The notes under the pieces are model-generated. The model saw only the letters and a list, made by a program, of their open reading frames with translations, made no database searches and was not told the origin of the DNA. A program made the position numbers and the translations under genes. This document shows, piece by piece, positions 1 through 13,099 of a DNA stretch of 64,000 nucleotides; the first letter of the stretch is position 1; every line of letters begins with the position of its first letter. Source of the DNA: Paragordius varius (Eukaryota > Nematomorpha); assembly GCA_964247055.1 (NCBI GenBank), contig OZ176053.1:13082001-13146000 (forward strand). Reading direction: 5' to 3'.

Positions 1-1071
1 ACTTTAAAAATTAATGTGTTAAACTAGTCGCATACTCAAGTTAAACTTTGTCCTTAAAAATCGGATATTGGTCACCGGTGAACAAAATTATTTTTTATAC
101 ATTCTCTTAGTAAGACTACATTAAAATATAGAGATAGTTTGACAAACTCTTTCATATCCGATTTTTACAACGATACTTTAAAAATTAATGTATAAAACTA
201 GTCGTATCAATAAATCGTATCAATACTCAAGTTAAACTTTGTCCTTAAAAATCGGATATTGGTCACCGGTGAACAAAATTATTTTTTATACATTCTCTTA
301 GTAGGACTACATTAAAATATAGAGATATTTTGACAAACTCTTTCATATCCGATTTTTACAACGATACTTTAAAAATTAATGTGTTAAACTAGTCGCATTA
401 ATAATCAAGTTAAACTTTGTCCTTAAAAATCGGATATTGGTCACCGGTGAACAAAATAATTTTTTATACATTCTCTTAGTAAGACTACATCAAAATATAG
501 AGATAGTTTGACAAACTCTTTCCATATCCGATTTTTACAACGATACTTTAAAAATTAATGTGTTAAACTAGTCGCATCAATACTCAAGTTAAACTTTGTC
601 CTTAAAAATCGGATATTGGTCACCGAACAAAATTATTTTTTATACATTCTCTTAGTAAGACTACTTGAAAATATAGAGATAGTTTGACAAACTCTTTCAT
701 ATCCGATTAAAAATTAATGTATTAAACTAGTCGCATCAATATTCAAGTTAAACTTTGTCCTTAAAAATCGGATATTGGTCACCGGTGAACAAAATAATTT
801 TTATACATTCTAGTAAGACTACATCAAAATATAGAGATAGTTTGACAAACTCTTTCCATATCCGATTTTTACAACGATACTTTAAAAATTAATGTATTAA
901 ACTAGTCGCATGATTACTCAAGTTAAACTTTGTCCTTAAAAATCGGATATTGGTCCCCGGTGAACCAAATAATTTTTTATACATTCTCTTAGTAAGACTA
1001 CATCAAAATATAGAGATAGTTTGACAAACTCTTTCATATCCGATTTTTACAACGATACTTTAAAAATTAAT
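1..1071 (+). repeat. Left-edge segment, mirrored immediately right of the switch
   Basis: About six monomers with distinctive deletions: CACCGAACAA (about 623), CCGATTAAAAATT (703-715) and ATTCTAGTAAG (about 808). All three recur in reverse complement at 18.64-18.89 kb, for example 701-720 pairs exactly with 18,781-18,800. The first ~480 bp also match 7,958-8,440 (offset 7,957) and are closely related to 2,149-2,510 (offset 2,148). Confidence 0.88.
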
Positions 1072-2199
1072 GTATTAAACTAGTCGCATCAATACTCAAG
1101 TTAAACTTTGTCCTTAAAAATCGGATATTGGTCACCGGTGAACAAAATTATTTTTTATACATTCTCTTAGTAAGACTACATCAAATAATAGAGATAGTTT
1201 GACAAACTCTTTCATATCCGATTTTTACAACGATACTTTATAAATTAATGTATAAAACTAGTCGTATCAATAAGTCGCATCAATACTCAAGTTAAACTTA
1301 TCCTTAAAAATCGGATATTGGTCCCCGGTGAACAAAATAATTTTTTATACATTCTCTTAGCAAGACTACATCAAAATATAAAGATAGTTTGACAAACTCT
1401 TTCATATCCGATTTTTACAACGATACTTTAAAAATTAATGTATTAAACTAGTCGCATCAATACTCAAGTTAAACTTTGTCCTTAAAAATCGGATATTGGT
1501 CACCGGTAAACAAAATAATTTTTTATACATTCTCTTAGCAAGACTACATCAAATAATAGAGATAGTTTGACAAACTCTTTCATATCCGATTTTTACAACG
1601 ATACTTTATAAATTAATGTATAAAACTAGTCGTATCAATAAGTCGCATCAATACTCAAGTTAAACTTTGTCCTTAAAAATCGGATATTGGTTACCGGTGA
1701 ACAAAATAATCTTTTATACATTCTCTTAGTAAGACTACATCAAATTATAGAGATAGTTTGACAAACTCTTTCATATCCGAATTTTACAACGATACTTTAA
1801 AAATTATGGTATAACCAGTCGCATCAATACTCAAGTTAAACTTTGTCCTTAAAAATCGGATATTGGTCACCGGTGAACAAAATTATTTTTTATACATTCT
1901 CTTAGTAAGACTACATCAAAATATAGAGATATTTTGACAAACTCTTTCATATCCGATTTTTACAACGATACTTTAAAAATTAATGTGTTAATCTAGTCGC
2001 ATTAATACTCAAGTTAAACTTTGTCCTTAAAAATCGGATATTGGTCACCGGTGAACAAAATAATTTTTTATACATTCTCTTAGTAAGACTACATCAAAAT
2101 ATAGAGATAGTTTGACAAACTCTTTCCATATCCGAATTTTACAACGATACTTTAAAAATTAATGTGTTAAACTAGTCGCATACTCAAGTTAAACTTTGT
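1072..2199 (+). repeat. Mixed monomers including a rare two-marker variant
   Basis: Ordinary left-block monomers of long and short type. The copy at about 1,297-1,330 combines AACTTATCC with GGTCCCCGGTG. That is the left-orientation form of the pair of changes abundant in the right block beyond 27 kb. From about 1,641 this stretch also aligns with 7,450 onward (offset 5,809; for example TTACCGG at 1,691 and 7,500). Confidence 0.85.
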
Positions 2200-5100
2200 C
2201 CTTAAAAATCGGATATTGGTCACCGGTGAACAAAATTATTTTTTATACATTCTCTTAGTAAGACTACATTAAAATATAGAGATAGTTTGACAAACTCTTT
2301 CATATCCGATTTTTACAACGATACTTTAAAAATTAATGTATAAAACTAGTCGTATCAATAAATCGTATCAATAGTCAAGTTAAACTTTGTCCTTAAAAAT
2401 CGGATATTGGTCACCGGTGAACAAAATTATTTTTTATACATTCTCTTAGTAGGACTACATTAAAATATAGAGATAGTTTGGCAAACTCTTTCCTATCCGG
2501 ATTGTACAACGATACTTTAAAAATTAATGTATTAAACTAGTCGCATCAATACTCAAGTTAAACTTTGTCCTTAAAAATCGGATATTGGTCATCGGTGAAC
2601 AAAATAATTTTTTATACATTCTCTTAGCAAGACTACATCAAATAATAGAGATAGTTTGACAAACTCTTTCATATCCGATTATTACAACAATACTTTATAT
2701 ATTAATGTATAAAACTAATCGTATCAATAAGTCGCATCAATACTCAAGTTAAACTTTGTCCTTAAAAATCGGATATTGGTCACCGGTGAACAAAATAATT
2801 TTTTATACATTCTCTTAGTAAGACTACATCAAAATATAGAGATAGTTTGACAAACTCTTTCATATCCGGATTGTACAACGATACTTTAAAAATTATGGTA
2901 TTAAACCAGTCGCATCAATACTCAAGTTAAACTTTGTCCTTAAAAATCGGATATTGGTCACCGGTGAACAAAATTACTTTTTATACATTCTCTTAGTAAG
3001 ACTACATCAAAATATAGAGATAGTTTGACAAACTCTTTCATATCCGATTTTTACAACGATACTTTAAAAATTAATGTATTAAACTAGTCGCATCAATATT
3101 CAAGTTAAACTTTGTCCTTAAAAATCGGATATTGGTCACCGGTGAACAAAATAATTTTTTATACATTCTCTTAGCAAGACTACATCAAATAATAGAGATA
3201 GTTTGACAAACTCTTTCATATCCGATTTTTACAACGATACTTTATAAATTAATGTATAAAACTAGTCGTATCAATAAGTCGCATCAATACTCAAGTTAAA
3301 CTTTGTCCTTAAAAATCGGATATTGGTCACCGGTGAACAAAATAATCTTTTATACATTCTCTTAGTAAGACTACATCAAATTATAGAGATAGTTTGACAA
3401 ACTCTTTCATATCCGATTTTTACAACGATACTTTAAAAATTATGGTATAACCAGTCGCATCAATACTCAAGTTAAACTTTGTCCTTAAAAATCGGATATT
3501 GGTCACCGGTGAACAAAATTATTTTTTATACATTCTCTTAGCAAGACTACATCAAATAATAGAGATAGTTTGACAAACTCCTTCATATCCGATTTTTACA
3601 ACGATACTTTATAAATTAATGTATAAAACTAGTCGTATCAATAAGTCGCATCAATACTCAAGTTAAACTTTGTCCTTAAACATCGGATATTGGTCACCGG
3701 TGAACAAAATAATTTTTTATACATTCTCTTAGTAAGACTACATCAAAATATAGAGATAGTTTGACAAACTCTTTCATATCTGATTTTTACAACGATACTT
3801 TAAAAATTATGGTATTAAACCAGTCGCATCAATACTCAAGTTAAACTTTGTCCTTAAAAATCGGATATTGGTCACCGGTGAACAAAATAATTTTTTATAC
3901 ATTCTCTTAGCAAGACTACATCAAATAATAGAGATAGTTTGACAAACTCTTTCATATCCGATTTTTACAACGATACTTTATAAATTAATGTATAAAACTA
4001 GTCGTATCAATAAGTCGCATCAATACTCAAGTTAAACTTTGTCCTTAAAAATCGGATATTGGTCACCGGTGAACAAAATAATCTTTTATACATTCTCTTA
4101 GTAAGACTACATCAAATTATAGAGATAGTTTGACAAACTCTTTCATATCCGATTTTTACAACGATACTTTAAAAATTATGGTATAACCAGTCGCATCAAT
4201 ACTCAAGTTAATCTTTGTCCTTAAAAATCGGATATTGGTCACCGGTGAACAAAATTATTTTTTATACATTCTCTTAGTAAGACTACATCAAAATATAGAG
4301 ATATTTTGACAAACTCTTTCATATCCGATTTTTACAACGATACTTTAAAAATTAATGTGTTAAACTAGTCGCATTAATACTCAAGTTAAACTTTGTCCTT
4401 AAAAATCGGATATTGGTCACCGGTGAACAAAATTATTTTTTATACATTCTCTTAGTAAGACTACATCAAAATATAGAGATATTTTGACAAACTCTTTCAT
4501 ATCCGATTTTTACAACGATACTTTATAAATTAATGTATAAAACTAGTCGTATCAATAAGTCGCATCGTTAAACTTTGTCCTTAAAAATCGGATATTGGTC
4601 ACCGGTGAACAAAATAATCTTTTATACATTCTCTTAGTAAGACTACATTAAATTATAGAGATAGTTTGACAAACTCTTTCATATCCGATTTTTACAACGA
4701 TACTTTAAAAATTATGGTATAACCAGTCGCATCAATACTCAAGTTAAACTTTGTCCTTAAAAATCGGATATTGGTCACCGGTGAACAAAATTATTTTTTA
4801 TACATTCTCTTAGTAAGACTACATCAAAATATAGAGATATTTTGACAAACTCTTTCATATCCGATTTTTACAACGATACTTTAAAAATTTATGTATTAAA
4901 CTAGTCGCATCAATACTCAAGTTAAACTTTGTCCTTAAAAATCGGATATTGGTCATCGGTGAACAAAATAATTTTTTATACATTCTCTTAGCAAGACTAC
5001 ATCAAATAATAGAGATAGTTTGACAAACTCTTTATATCCGATTATTACAACAATACTTTATATATTAATGTATAAAACTAATCGTATCAATAAGTCGCAT

Positions 5101-5740
5101 CAATACTCAAGTTAAACTTTGTCCTTAAAAATCGGATATTGGTCACCGGTGAACAAAATAATTTTTTATACATTCTCTTAGTAAGACTACATCAAAATAT
5201 AGAGATAGTTTGACAAACTCTTTCATATCCGGATTGTACAACGATACTTTAAAAATTATGGCATTAAACCAGTCGCATCAATACTCAAGTTAAACTTTGT
5301 CCTTAAAAATCGGATATTGGTCACCGGTGAACAAAATAATTTTTTATACATTCTCTTAGCAAGACTACATCAAATAATAGAGATAATTTGACAAACTCTT
5401 TCATATCCGATTTTTACAACGATACTTTATAAATTAATGTATAAAACTAGTCGTATCAATAAGTCGCATCAATACTCAAGTTAAACTTTGTCCTTAAAAA
5501 TCGGATATTGGTTACCAGTGAACAAAATAATCTTATATACATTCTCTTAGTAAGACTACATCAAATTATAGAGATAGTTTGACAAACTCTTTCATATCCG
5601 ATTTTTACAACGATACTTTAAAAATTATGGTATAACCAGTCGCATCAATACTCAAGTTAAACTTTGTCCTTAAAAATCGGATATTGGTCACCGGTGAACA
5701 AAATAATTTTTTATACATTCTCTTAGCAAGACTACATCAA
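2200..5740 (+). repeat. ~3.5-kb segmental duplication, copy 1 (offset 9,465)
   Basis: This segment matches 11,665-15,205 monomer for monomer. Diagnostic shared variants are TTAATCTTTG (4,212 and 13,677), the short CGCATCGTTAAAC monomer (4,561 and 14,026), CTTTATATCCG (5,030 and 14,495) and TAAACATCGG (3,681 and 13,146). The copies differ by scattered single bases, for example TCTTATATAC at about 5,530 against TCTTTTATAC. Edges were judged by eye. Confidence 0.88.
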
Positions 5741-6739
5741 ATAATAGAGATAGTTTGACAAACTCCTTCATATCCGATTTTTACAACGATACTTTATAAA
5801 TTAATGTATAAAACTAGTCGTATCAATAAGTCGCATCAATACTCAAGTTAAACTTTGTCCTTAAAAATCGGATATTGGTCACCGGTGAACAAAATAATCT
5901 TTTATACATTCTCTTAGTAAGACTACATCAAATTATAGAGATAGTTTGACAAACTCTTTCATATCCGATTTTTACAACGATACTTTAAAAATTATGGTAT
6001 AACCAGTCGCATCAATACTCAAGTTAAACTTTGTCCTTAAAAATCGGATATTGGTCACCGGTGAACAAAATTATTTTTTATACATTCTCTTAGCAAGACT
6101 ACATCAAATAATAGAGATAGTTTGAAAAATTCTTTCATATCCGATTTTTACAACGATACTTTAAAAATTTATGTATAAAACTAGTCGCATCAATACTCAA
6201 GTTAAACTTTGTCCTTAAAAATCGGATATTGGTCACCGGTGAACAAAACTATTTTTTATACATTCTTTTAGTAAGACTACATTAAAATATAGAGATAGTT
6301 TGACAAATTCTTTCATATCCGATTTTTACAACGATACTTTAAAAATTTATGTATAAAACTAGTCGCATCAATACTCAAGTTAAACTTTGTCAAAAATCGG
6401 ATATTGGTCACCGGTGAACAAAACTATTTTTTATAATTCTTTTAGTATGACTACATCAAAATATAGAGATAGTTTGACAAACTCTTTATTATCTGATTTT
6501 TACAACGATACTTTAAAAATTAATGTATAATTTAGCATACGACAATATTCAAGTTAAACTTTGTCCTTAAAAATCGGATATTGGTAACCGGTGAACGAAA
6601 CTATTTTCTATACATTCTCTTAGAAGGACTACATTAAAATATAGAGATAGTTTGACAAACTCTTTCATATCCGATTTTTACAACGATACTTTAAAAATTA
6701 ATGTATAAAACTAATCGCATCAATACTCAAGTTAAACTT
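5741..6739 (+). repeat. Diverged monomers of the left block
   Basis: Monomers at about 6.1-6.65 kb carry the densest private changes of the left block: TTTGAAAAATTC (about 6,120), TTTGTCAAAAATCGG lacking CCTTA (about 6,391), a region reading TTTAGCATACGACAATATTC (about 6,532-6,551), and GGTAACCGGTGAACGAAAC (about 6,585). Their mirror images appear at about 20.86-21.34 kb, showing that the whole group was carried into the inverted copy. Confidence 0.87.
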
Positions 6740-6789
6740 TGTCTTTAAAAATCGGATATTGGTCACCGGTGAACAAAATTATTTTTTAT

Positions 6790-9700
6790 ACATTCTCTTA
6801 GTAAGACTACATGAAAATATAGAGATAGTTTGACAGACTCTTTCATATCCGATTTTTACAACGATACTTTATAAATTAATGTATTAAACTAGTCGCATCA
6901 ATATTCAAGTTAAACTTTGTCCTTAAAACTCGGATATTGGTCACGGTGAACAAAATAATTTTTTATACATTCTCTTAGCAAGACTACATCAAATAATAGA
7001 GATAGTTTGACAAACTCCTTCATATCCGATTTTTACAACGATACTTTATAAATTAATGTATAAAACTAGTCGTATCAATAAGTCGCATCAATACTCAAGT
7101 TAAACTTTGTCCTTAAACATCGGATATTGGTCACCGGTGAACAAAATAATTTTTTATACATTCTCTTAGTAAGACTACATCAAAATATAGAGATAGTTTG
7201 ACAAACTCTTTCATATCTGATTTTTACAACGATACTTTAAAAATTATGGTATTAAACCAGTCGCATCAATACTCAAGTTAAACTTTGTCCTTAAAAATCG
7301 GATATTGGTCACCGGTGAACAAAATAATTTTTTATACATTCTCTTAGCAAGACTACATCAAATAATAGAGATAGTTTGACAAACTCTTTCATATCCGATT
7401 TTTACAACGATACTTTATAAATTAATGTATAAAACTAGTCGTATCAATAAGTCGCATCAATACTCAAGTTAAACTTTGTCCTTAAAAATCGGATATTGGT
7501 TACCGGTGAACAAAATAATCTTTTATACATTCTCTTAGTAAGACTACATCAAATTATAGAGATAGTTTGACAAACTCTTTCATATCCGAATTTTACAACG
7601 ATACTTTAAAAATTATGGTATAACCAGTCGCATCAATACTCAAGTTAAACTTTGTCCTTAAAAATCGGATATTGGTCACCGGTGAACAAAATTATTTTTT
7701 ATACATTCTCTTAGTAAGACTACATCAAAATATAGAGATATTTTGACAAACTCTTTCATATCCGATTTTTACAACGATACTTTAAAAATTAATGTGTTAA
7801 TCTAGTCGCATTAATACTCAAGTTAAACTTTGTCCTTAAAAATCGGATATTGGTCACCGGTGAACAAAATAATTTTTTATACATTCTCTTAGTAAGACTA
7901 CATCAAAATATAGAGATAGTTTGACAAACTCTTTCTATATCCGAATTTTACAACGATACTTTAAAAATTAATGTGTTAAACTAGTCGCATACTCAAGTTA
8001 AACTTTGTCCTTAAAAATCGGATATTGGTCACCGGTGAGCAAAATTATTTTTTATACATTCTCTTAGTAAGACTACATTAAAATATAGAGATAGTTTGAC
8101 AAACTCTTTCATATCCGATTTTTACAACGATACTTTAAAAATTAATGTATAAAACTAGTCGTATCAATAAATCGTATCAATACTCAAGTTAAACTTTGTC
8201 CTTAAAAATCGGATATTGGTCACCGGTGAACAAAATTATTTTTTATACATTCTCTTAGTAGGACTACATTAAAATATAGAGATATTTTGACAAACTCTTT
8301 CATATCCGATTTTTACAACGATACTTTAAAAATTAATGTGTTAAACTAGTCGCATTAATAATCAAGTTAAACTTTGTCCTTAAAAATCGGATATTGGTCA
8401 CCGGTGAACAAAATAATTTTTTATACATTCTCTTAGTAAGACTACATTAAAATATAGAGATAGTTTGACAAACTCTTTCATATCCGATTTTTACAACGAT
8501 ACTTTAAAAATTAATGTATAAAACTAGTCGTATCAATAAATCGTATCAATACTCAAGTTAAACTTTGTCCTTAAAAATCGGATATTGGTCACCGGTGAAC
8601 AAAATTATTTTTTATACATTCTCTTAGTAGGACTACATTAAAATATAGAGATAGTTTGGCAAACTCTTTCCTATCCGGATTGTACAACGATACTTTAAAA
8701 ATTAATGTATTAAACTAGTCGCATCAATACTCAAGTTAAACTTTGTCCTTAAAAATCGGATATTGGTCATCGGTGAACAAAATAATTTTTTATACATTCT
8801 CTTAGCAAGACTACATCAAATAATAGAGATAGTTTGACAAACTCTTTCATATCCGATTATTACAACAATACTTTATATATTAATGTATAAAACTAATCGT
8901 ATCAATAAGTCGCATCAATACTCAAGTTAAACTTTGTCCTTAAAAATCGGATATTGGTCACCGGTGAACAAAATAATTTTTTATACATTCTCTTAGTAAG
9001 ACTACATCAAAATATAGAGATAGTTTGACAAACTCTTTCATATCCGGATTGTACAACGATACTTTAAAAATTATGGTATTAAACCAGTCGCATCAATACT
9101 CAAGTTAAACTTTGTCCTTAAAAATCGGATATTGGTCACCGGTGAACAAAATTACTTTTTATACATTCTCTTAGTAAGACTACATCAAAATATAGAGATA
9201 GTTTGACAAACTCTTTCATATCCGATTTTTACAACGATACTTCTAAAATTAATGTATTAAACTAGTCGCATCAATATTCAAGTTAAACTTTGTCCTTAAA
9301 AATCGGATATTGGTCACCGGTGAACAAAATAATTTTTTATACATTCTCTTAGCAAGACTACATCAAATAATAGAGATAGTTTGACAAACTCTTTCATATC
9401 CGATTTTTACAACGATACTTTATAAATTAATGTATAAAACTAGTCGTATCAATAAGTCGCATCAATACTCAAGTTAAACTTTGTCCTTAAAAATCGGATA
9501 TTGGTCACCGGTGAACAAAATAATCTTTTATACATTCTCTTAGTAAGACTACATCAAATTATAGAGATAGTTTGACAAACTCTTTCATATCCGATTTTTA
9601 CAACGATACTTTAAAAATTATGGTATAACCAGTCGCATCAATACTCAAGTTAAACTTTGTCCTTAAAAATCGGATATTGGTCACCGGTGAACAAAATTAT

Positions 9701-9812
9701 TTTTTATACATTCTCTTAGCAAGACTACATCAAATAATAGAGATAGTTTGACAAACTCCTTCATATCCGATTTTTACAACGATACTTTATAAATTAATGT
9801 ATAAAACTAGTC
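6790..9812 (+). repeat. ~3.0-kb segmental duplication, copy 1 (offset 3,287)
   Basis: This segment is nearly identical to 10,077-13,099. Shared rare variants are CATGAAAATATAG (6,810 and 10,097), AAAACTCGGATATTGG with CACGGTG (6,929 and 10,216), TAAACATCGG (7,118 and 10,405), GCATACTCAAG (7,988 and 11,275) and GATACTTCTAAAATT (9,241 and 12,528). The match ends where 9,813 continues TCGCATC and 13,100 continues TCGTATC. The offset corresponds to about 18 monomers. Confidence 0.92.
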
Positions 9813-10076
9813 GCATCAATATTCAAGTTAAACTTTGTCCTTAAAAATCGGATATTGGTCACCGGTGAACAAAATAATTTTTTATACATTCTCTTAGCAA
9901 GACTACATCAAATAATAGAGATAGTTTGACAAACTCTTTCATATCCGATTTTTACAACGATACTTTATAAATTAATGTATAAAACTAGTCGTATCAATAA
10001 GTCGCATCAATACTCAAGTTAAACTTTGTCCTTAAAAATCGGATATTGGTCACCGGTGAACAAAATAATCTTTTAT
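9813..10076 (+). repeat. Monomers between the two 3.0-kb copies
   Basis: About one and a half ordinary monomers (CAATATTCAAG type followed by long-form type) that separate the two copies of the 3.0-kb duplication. Nothing but satellite sequence is present. Confidence 0.85.
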
Positions 10077-13000
10077 ACATTCTCTTAGTAAGACTACATG
10101 AAAATATAGAGATAGTTTGACAGACTCTTTCATATCCGATTTTTACAACGATACTTTATAAATTAATGTATTAAACTAGTCGCATCAATATTCAAGTTAA
10201 ACTTTGTCCTTAAAACTCGGATATTGGTCACGGTGAACAAAATAATTTTTTATACATTCTCTTAGCAAGACTACATCAAATAATAGAGATAGTTTGACAA
10301 ACTCCTTCATATCCGATTTTTACAACGATACTTTATAAATTAATGTATAAAACTAGTCGTATCAATAAGTCGCATCAATACTCAAGTTAAACTTTGTCCT
10401 TAAACATCGGATATTGGTCACCGGTGAACAAAATAATTTTTTATACATTCTCTTAGTAAGACTACATCAAAATATAGAGATAGTTTGACAAACTCTTTCA
10501 TATCTGATTTTTACAACGATACTTTAAAAATTATGGTATTAAACCAGTCGCATCAATACTCAAGTTAAACTTTGTCCTTAAAAATCGGATATTGGTCACC
10601 GGTGAACAAAATAATTTTTTATACATTCTCTTAGCAAGACTACATCAAATAATAGAGATAGTTTGACAAACTCTTTCATATCCGATTTTTACAACGATAC
10701 TTTATAAATTAATGTATAAAACTAGTCGTATCAATAAGTCGCATCAATACTCAAGTTAAACTTTGTCCTTAAAAATCGGATATTGGTTACCGGTGAACAA
10801 AATAATCTTTTATACATTCTCTTAGTAAGACTACATCAAATTATAGAGATAGTTTGACAAACTCTTTCATATCCGAATTTTACAACGATACTTTAAAAAT
10901 TATGGTATAACCAGTCGCATCAATACTCAAGTTAAACTTTGTCCTTAAAAATCGGATATTGGTCACCGGTGAACAAAATTATTTTTTATACATTCTCTTA
11001 GTAAGACTACATCAAAATATAGAGATATTTTGACAAACTCTTTCATATCCGATTTTTACAACGATACTTTAAAAATTAATGTGTTAATCTAGTCGCATTA
11101 ATACTCAAGTTAAACTTTGTCCTTAAAAATCGGATATTGGTCACCGGTGAACAAAATAATTTTTTATACATTCTCTTAGTAAGACTACATCAAAATATAG
11201 AGATAGTTTGACAAACTCTTTCTATATCCGAATTTTACAACGATACTTTAAAAATTAATGTGTTAAACTAGTCGCATACTCAAGTTAAACTTTGTCCTTA
11301 AAAATCGGATATTGGTCACCGGTGAACAAAATTATTTTTTATACATTCTCTTAGTAAGACTACATTAAAATATAGAGATAGTTTGACAAACTCTTTCATA
11401 TCCGATTTTTACAACGATACTTTAAAAATTAATGTATAAAACTAGTCGTATCAATAAATCGTATCAATACTCAAGTTAAACTTTGTCCTTAAAAATCGGA
11501 TATTGGTCACCGGTGAACAAAATTATTTTTTATACATTCTCTTAGTAGGACTACATTAAAATATAGAGATATTTTGACAAACTCTTTCATATCCGATTTT
11601 TACAACGATACTTTAAAAATTAATGTGTTAAACTAGTCGCATTAATAATCAAGTTAAACTTTGTCCTTAAAAATCGGATATTGGTCACCGGTGAACAAAA
11701 TAATTTTTTATACATTCTCTTAGTAAGACTACATTAAAATATAGAGATAGTTTGACAAACTCTTTCATATCCGATTTTTACAACGATACTTTAAAAATTA
11801 ATGTATAAAACTAGTCGTATCAATAAATCGTATCAATACTCAAGTTAAACTTTGTCCTTAAAAATCGGATATTGGTCACCGGTGAACAAAATTATTTTTT
11901 ATACATTCTCTTAGTAGGACTACATTAAAATATAGAGATAGTTTGGCAAACTCTTTCCTATCCGGATTGTACAACGATACTTTAAAAATTAATGTATTAA
12001 ACTAGTCGCATCAATACTCAAGTTAAACTTTGTCCTTAAAAATCGGATATTGGTCATCGGTGAACAAAATAATTTTTTATACATTCTCTTAGCAAGACTA
12101 CATCAAATAATAGAGATAGTTTGACAAACTCTTTCATATCCGATTATTACAACAATACTTTATATATTAATGTATAAAACTAATCGTATCAATAAGTCGC
12201 ATCAATACTCAAGTTAAACTTTGTCCTTAAAAATCGGATATTGGTCACCGGTGAACAAAATAATTTTTTATACATTCTCTTAGTAAGACTACATCAAAAT
12301 ATAGAGATAGTTTGACAAACTCTTTCATATCCGGATTGTACAACGATACTTTAAAAATTATGGTATTAAACCAGTCGCATCAATACTCAAGTTAAACTTT
12401 GTCCTTAAAAATCGGATATTGGTCACCGGTGAACAAAATTACTTTTTATACATTCTCTTAGTAAGACTACATCAAAATATAGAGATAGTTTGACAAACTC
12501 TTTCATATCCGATTTTTACAACGATACTTCTAAAATTAATGTATTAAACTAGTCGCATCAATATTCAAGTTAAACTTTGTCCTTAAAAATCGGATATTGG
12601 TCACCGGTGAACAAAATAATTTTTTATACATTCTCTTAGCAAGACTACATCAAATAATAGAGATAGTTTGACAAACTCTTTCATATCCGATTTTTACAAC
12701 GATACTTTATAAATTAATGTATAAAACTAGTCGTATCAATAAGTCGCATCAATACTCAAGTTAAACTTTGTCCTTAAAAATCGGATATTGGTCACCGGTG
12801 AACAAAATAATCTTTTATACATTCTCTTAGTAAGACTACATCAAATTATAGAGATAGTTTGACAAACTCTTTCATATCCGATTTTTACAACGATACTTTA
12901 AAAATTATGGTATAACCAGTCGCATCAATACTCAAGTTAAACTTTGTCCTTAAAAATCGGATATTGGTCACCGGTGAACAAAATTATTTTTTATACATTC

Positions 13001-13099
13001 TCTTAGCAAGACTACATCAAATAATAGAGATAGTTTGACAAACTCCTTCATATCCGATTTTTACAACGATACTTTATAAATTAATGTATAAAACTAGTC
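10077..13099 (+). repeat. ~3.0-kb segmental duplication, copy 2 (offset 3,287)
   Basis: Second copy of 6,790-9,812, with almost no differences visible by eye, implying recent duplication or conversion. Its right part overlaps the start of the copy that matches 2,200-5,740, so the left block contains nested duplications of different ages. Confidence 0.92.
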
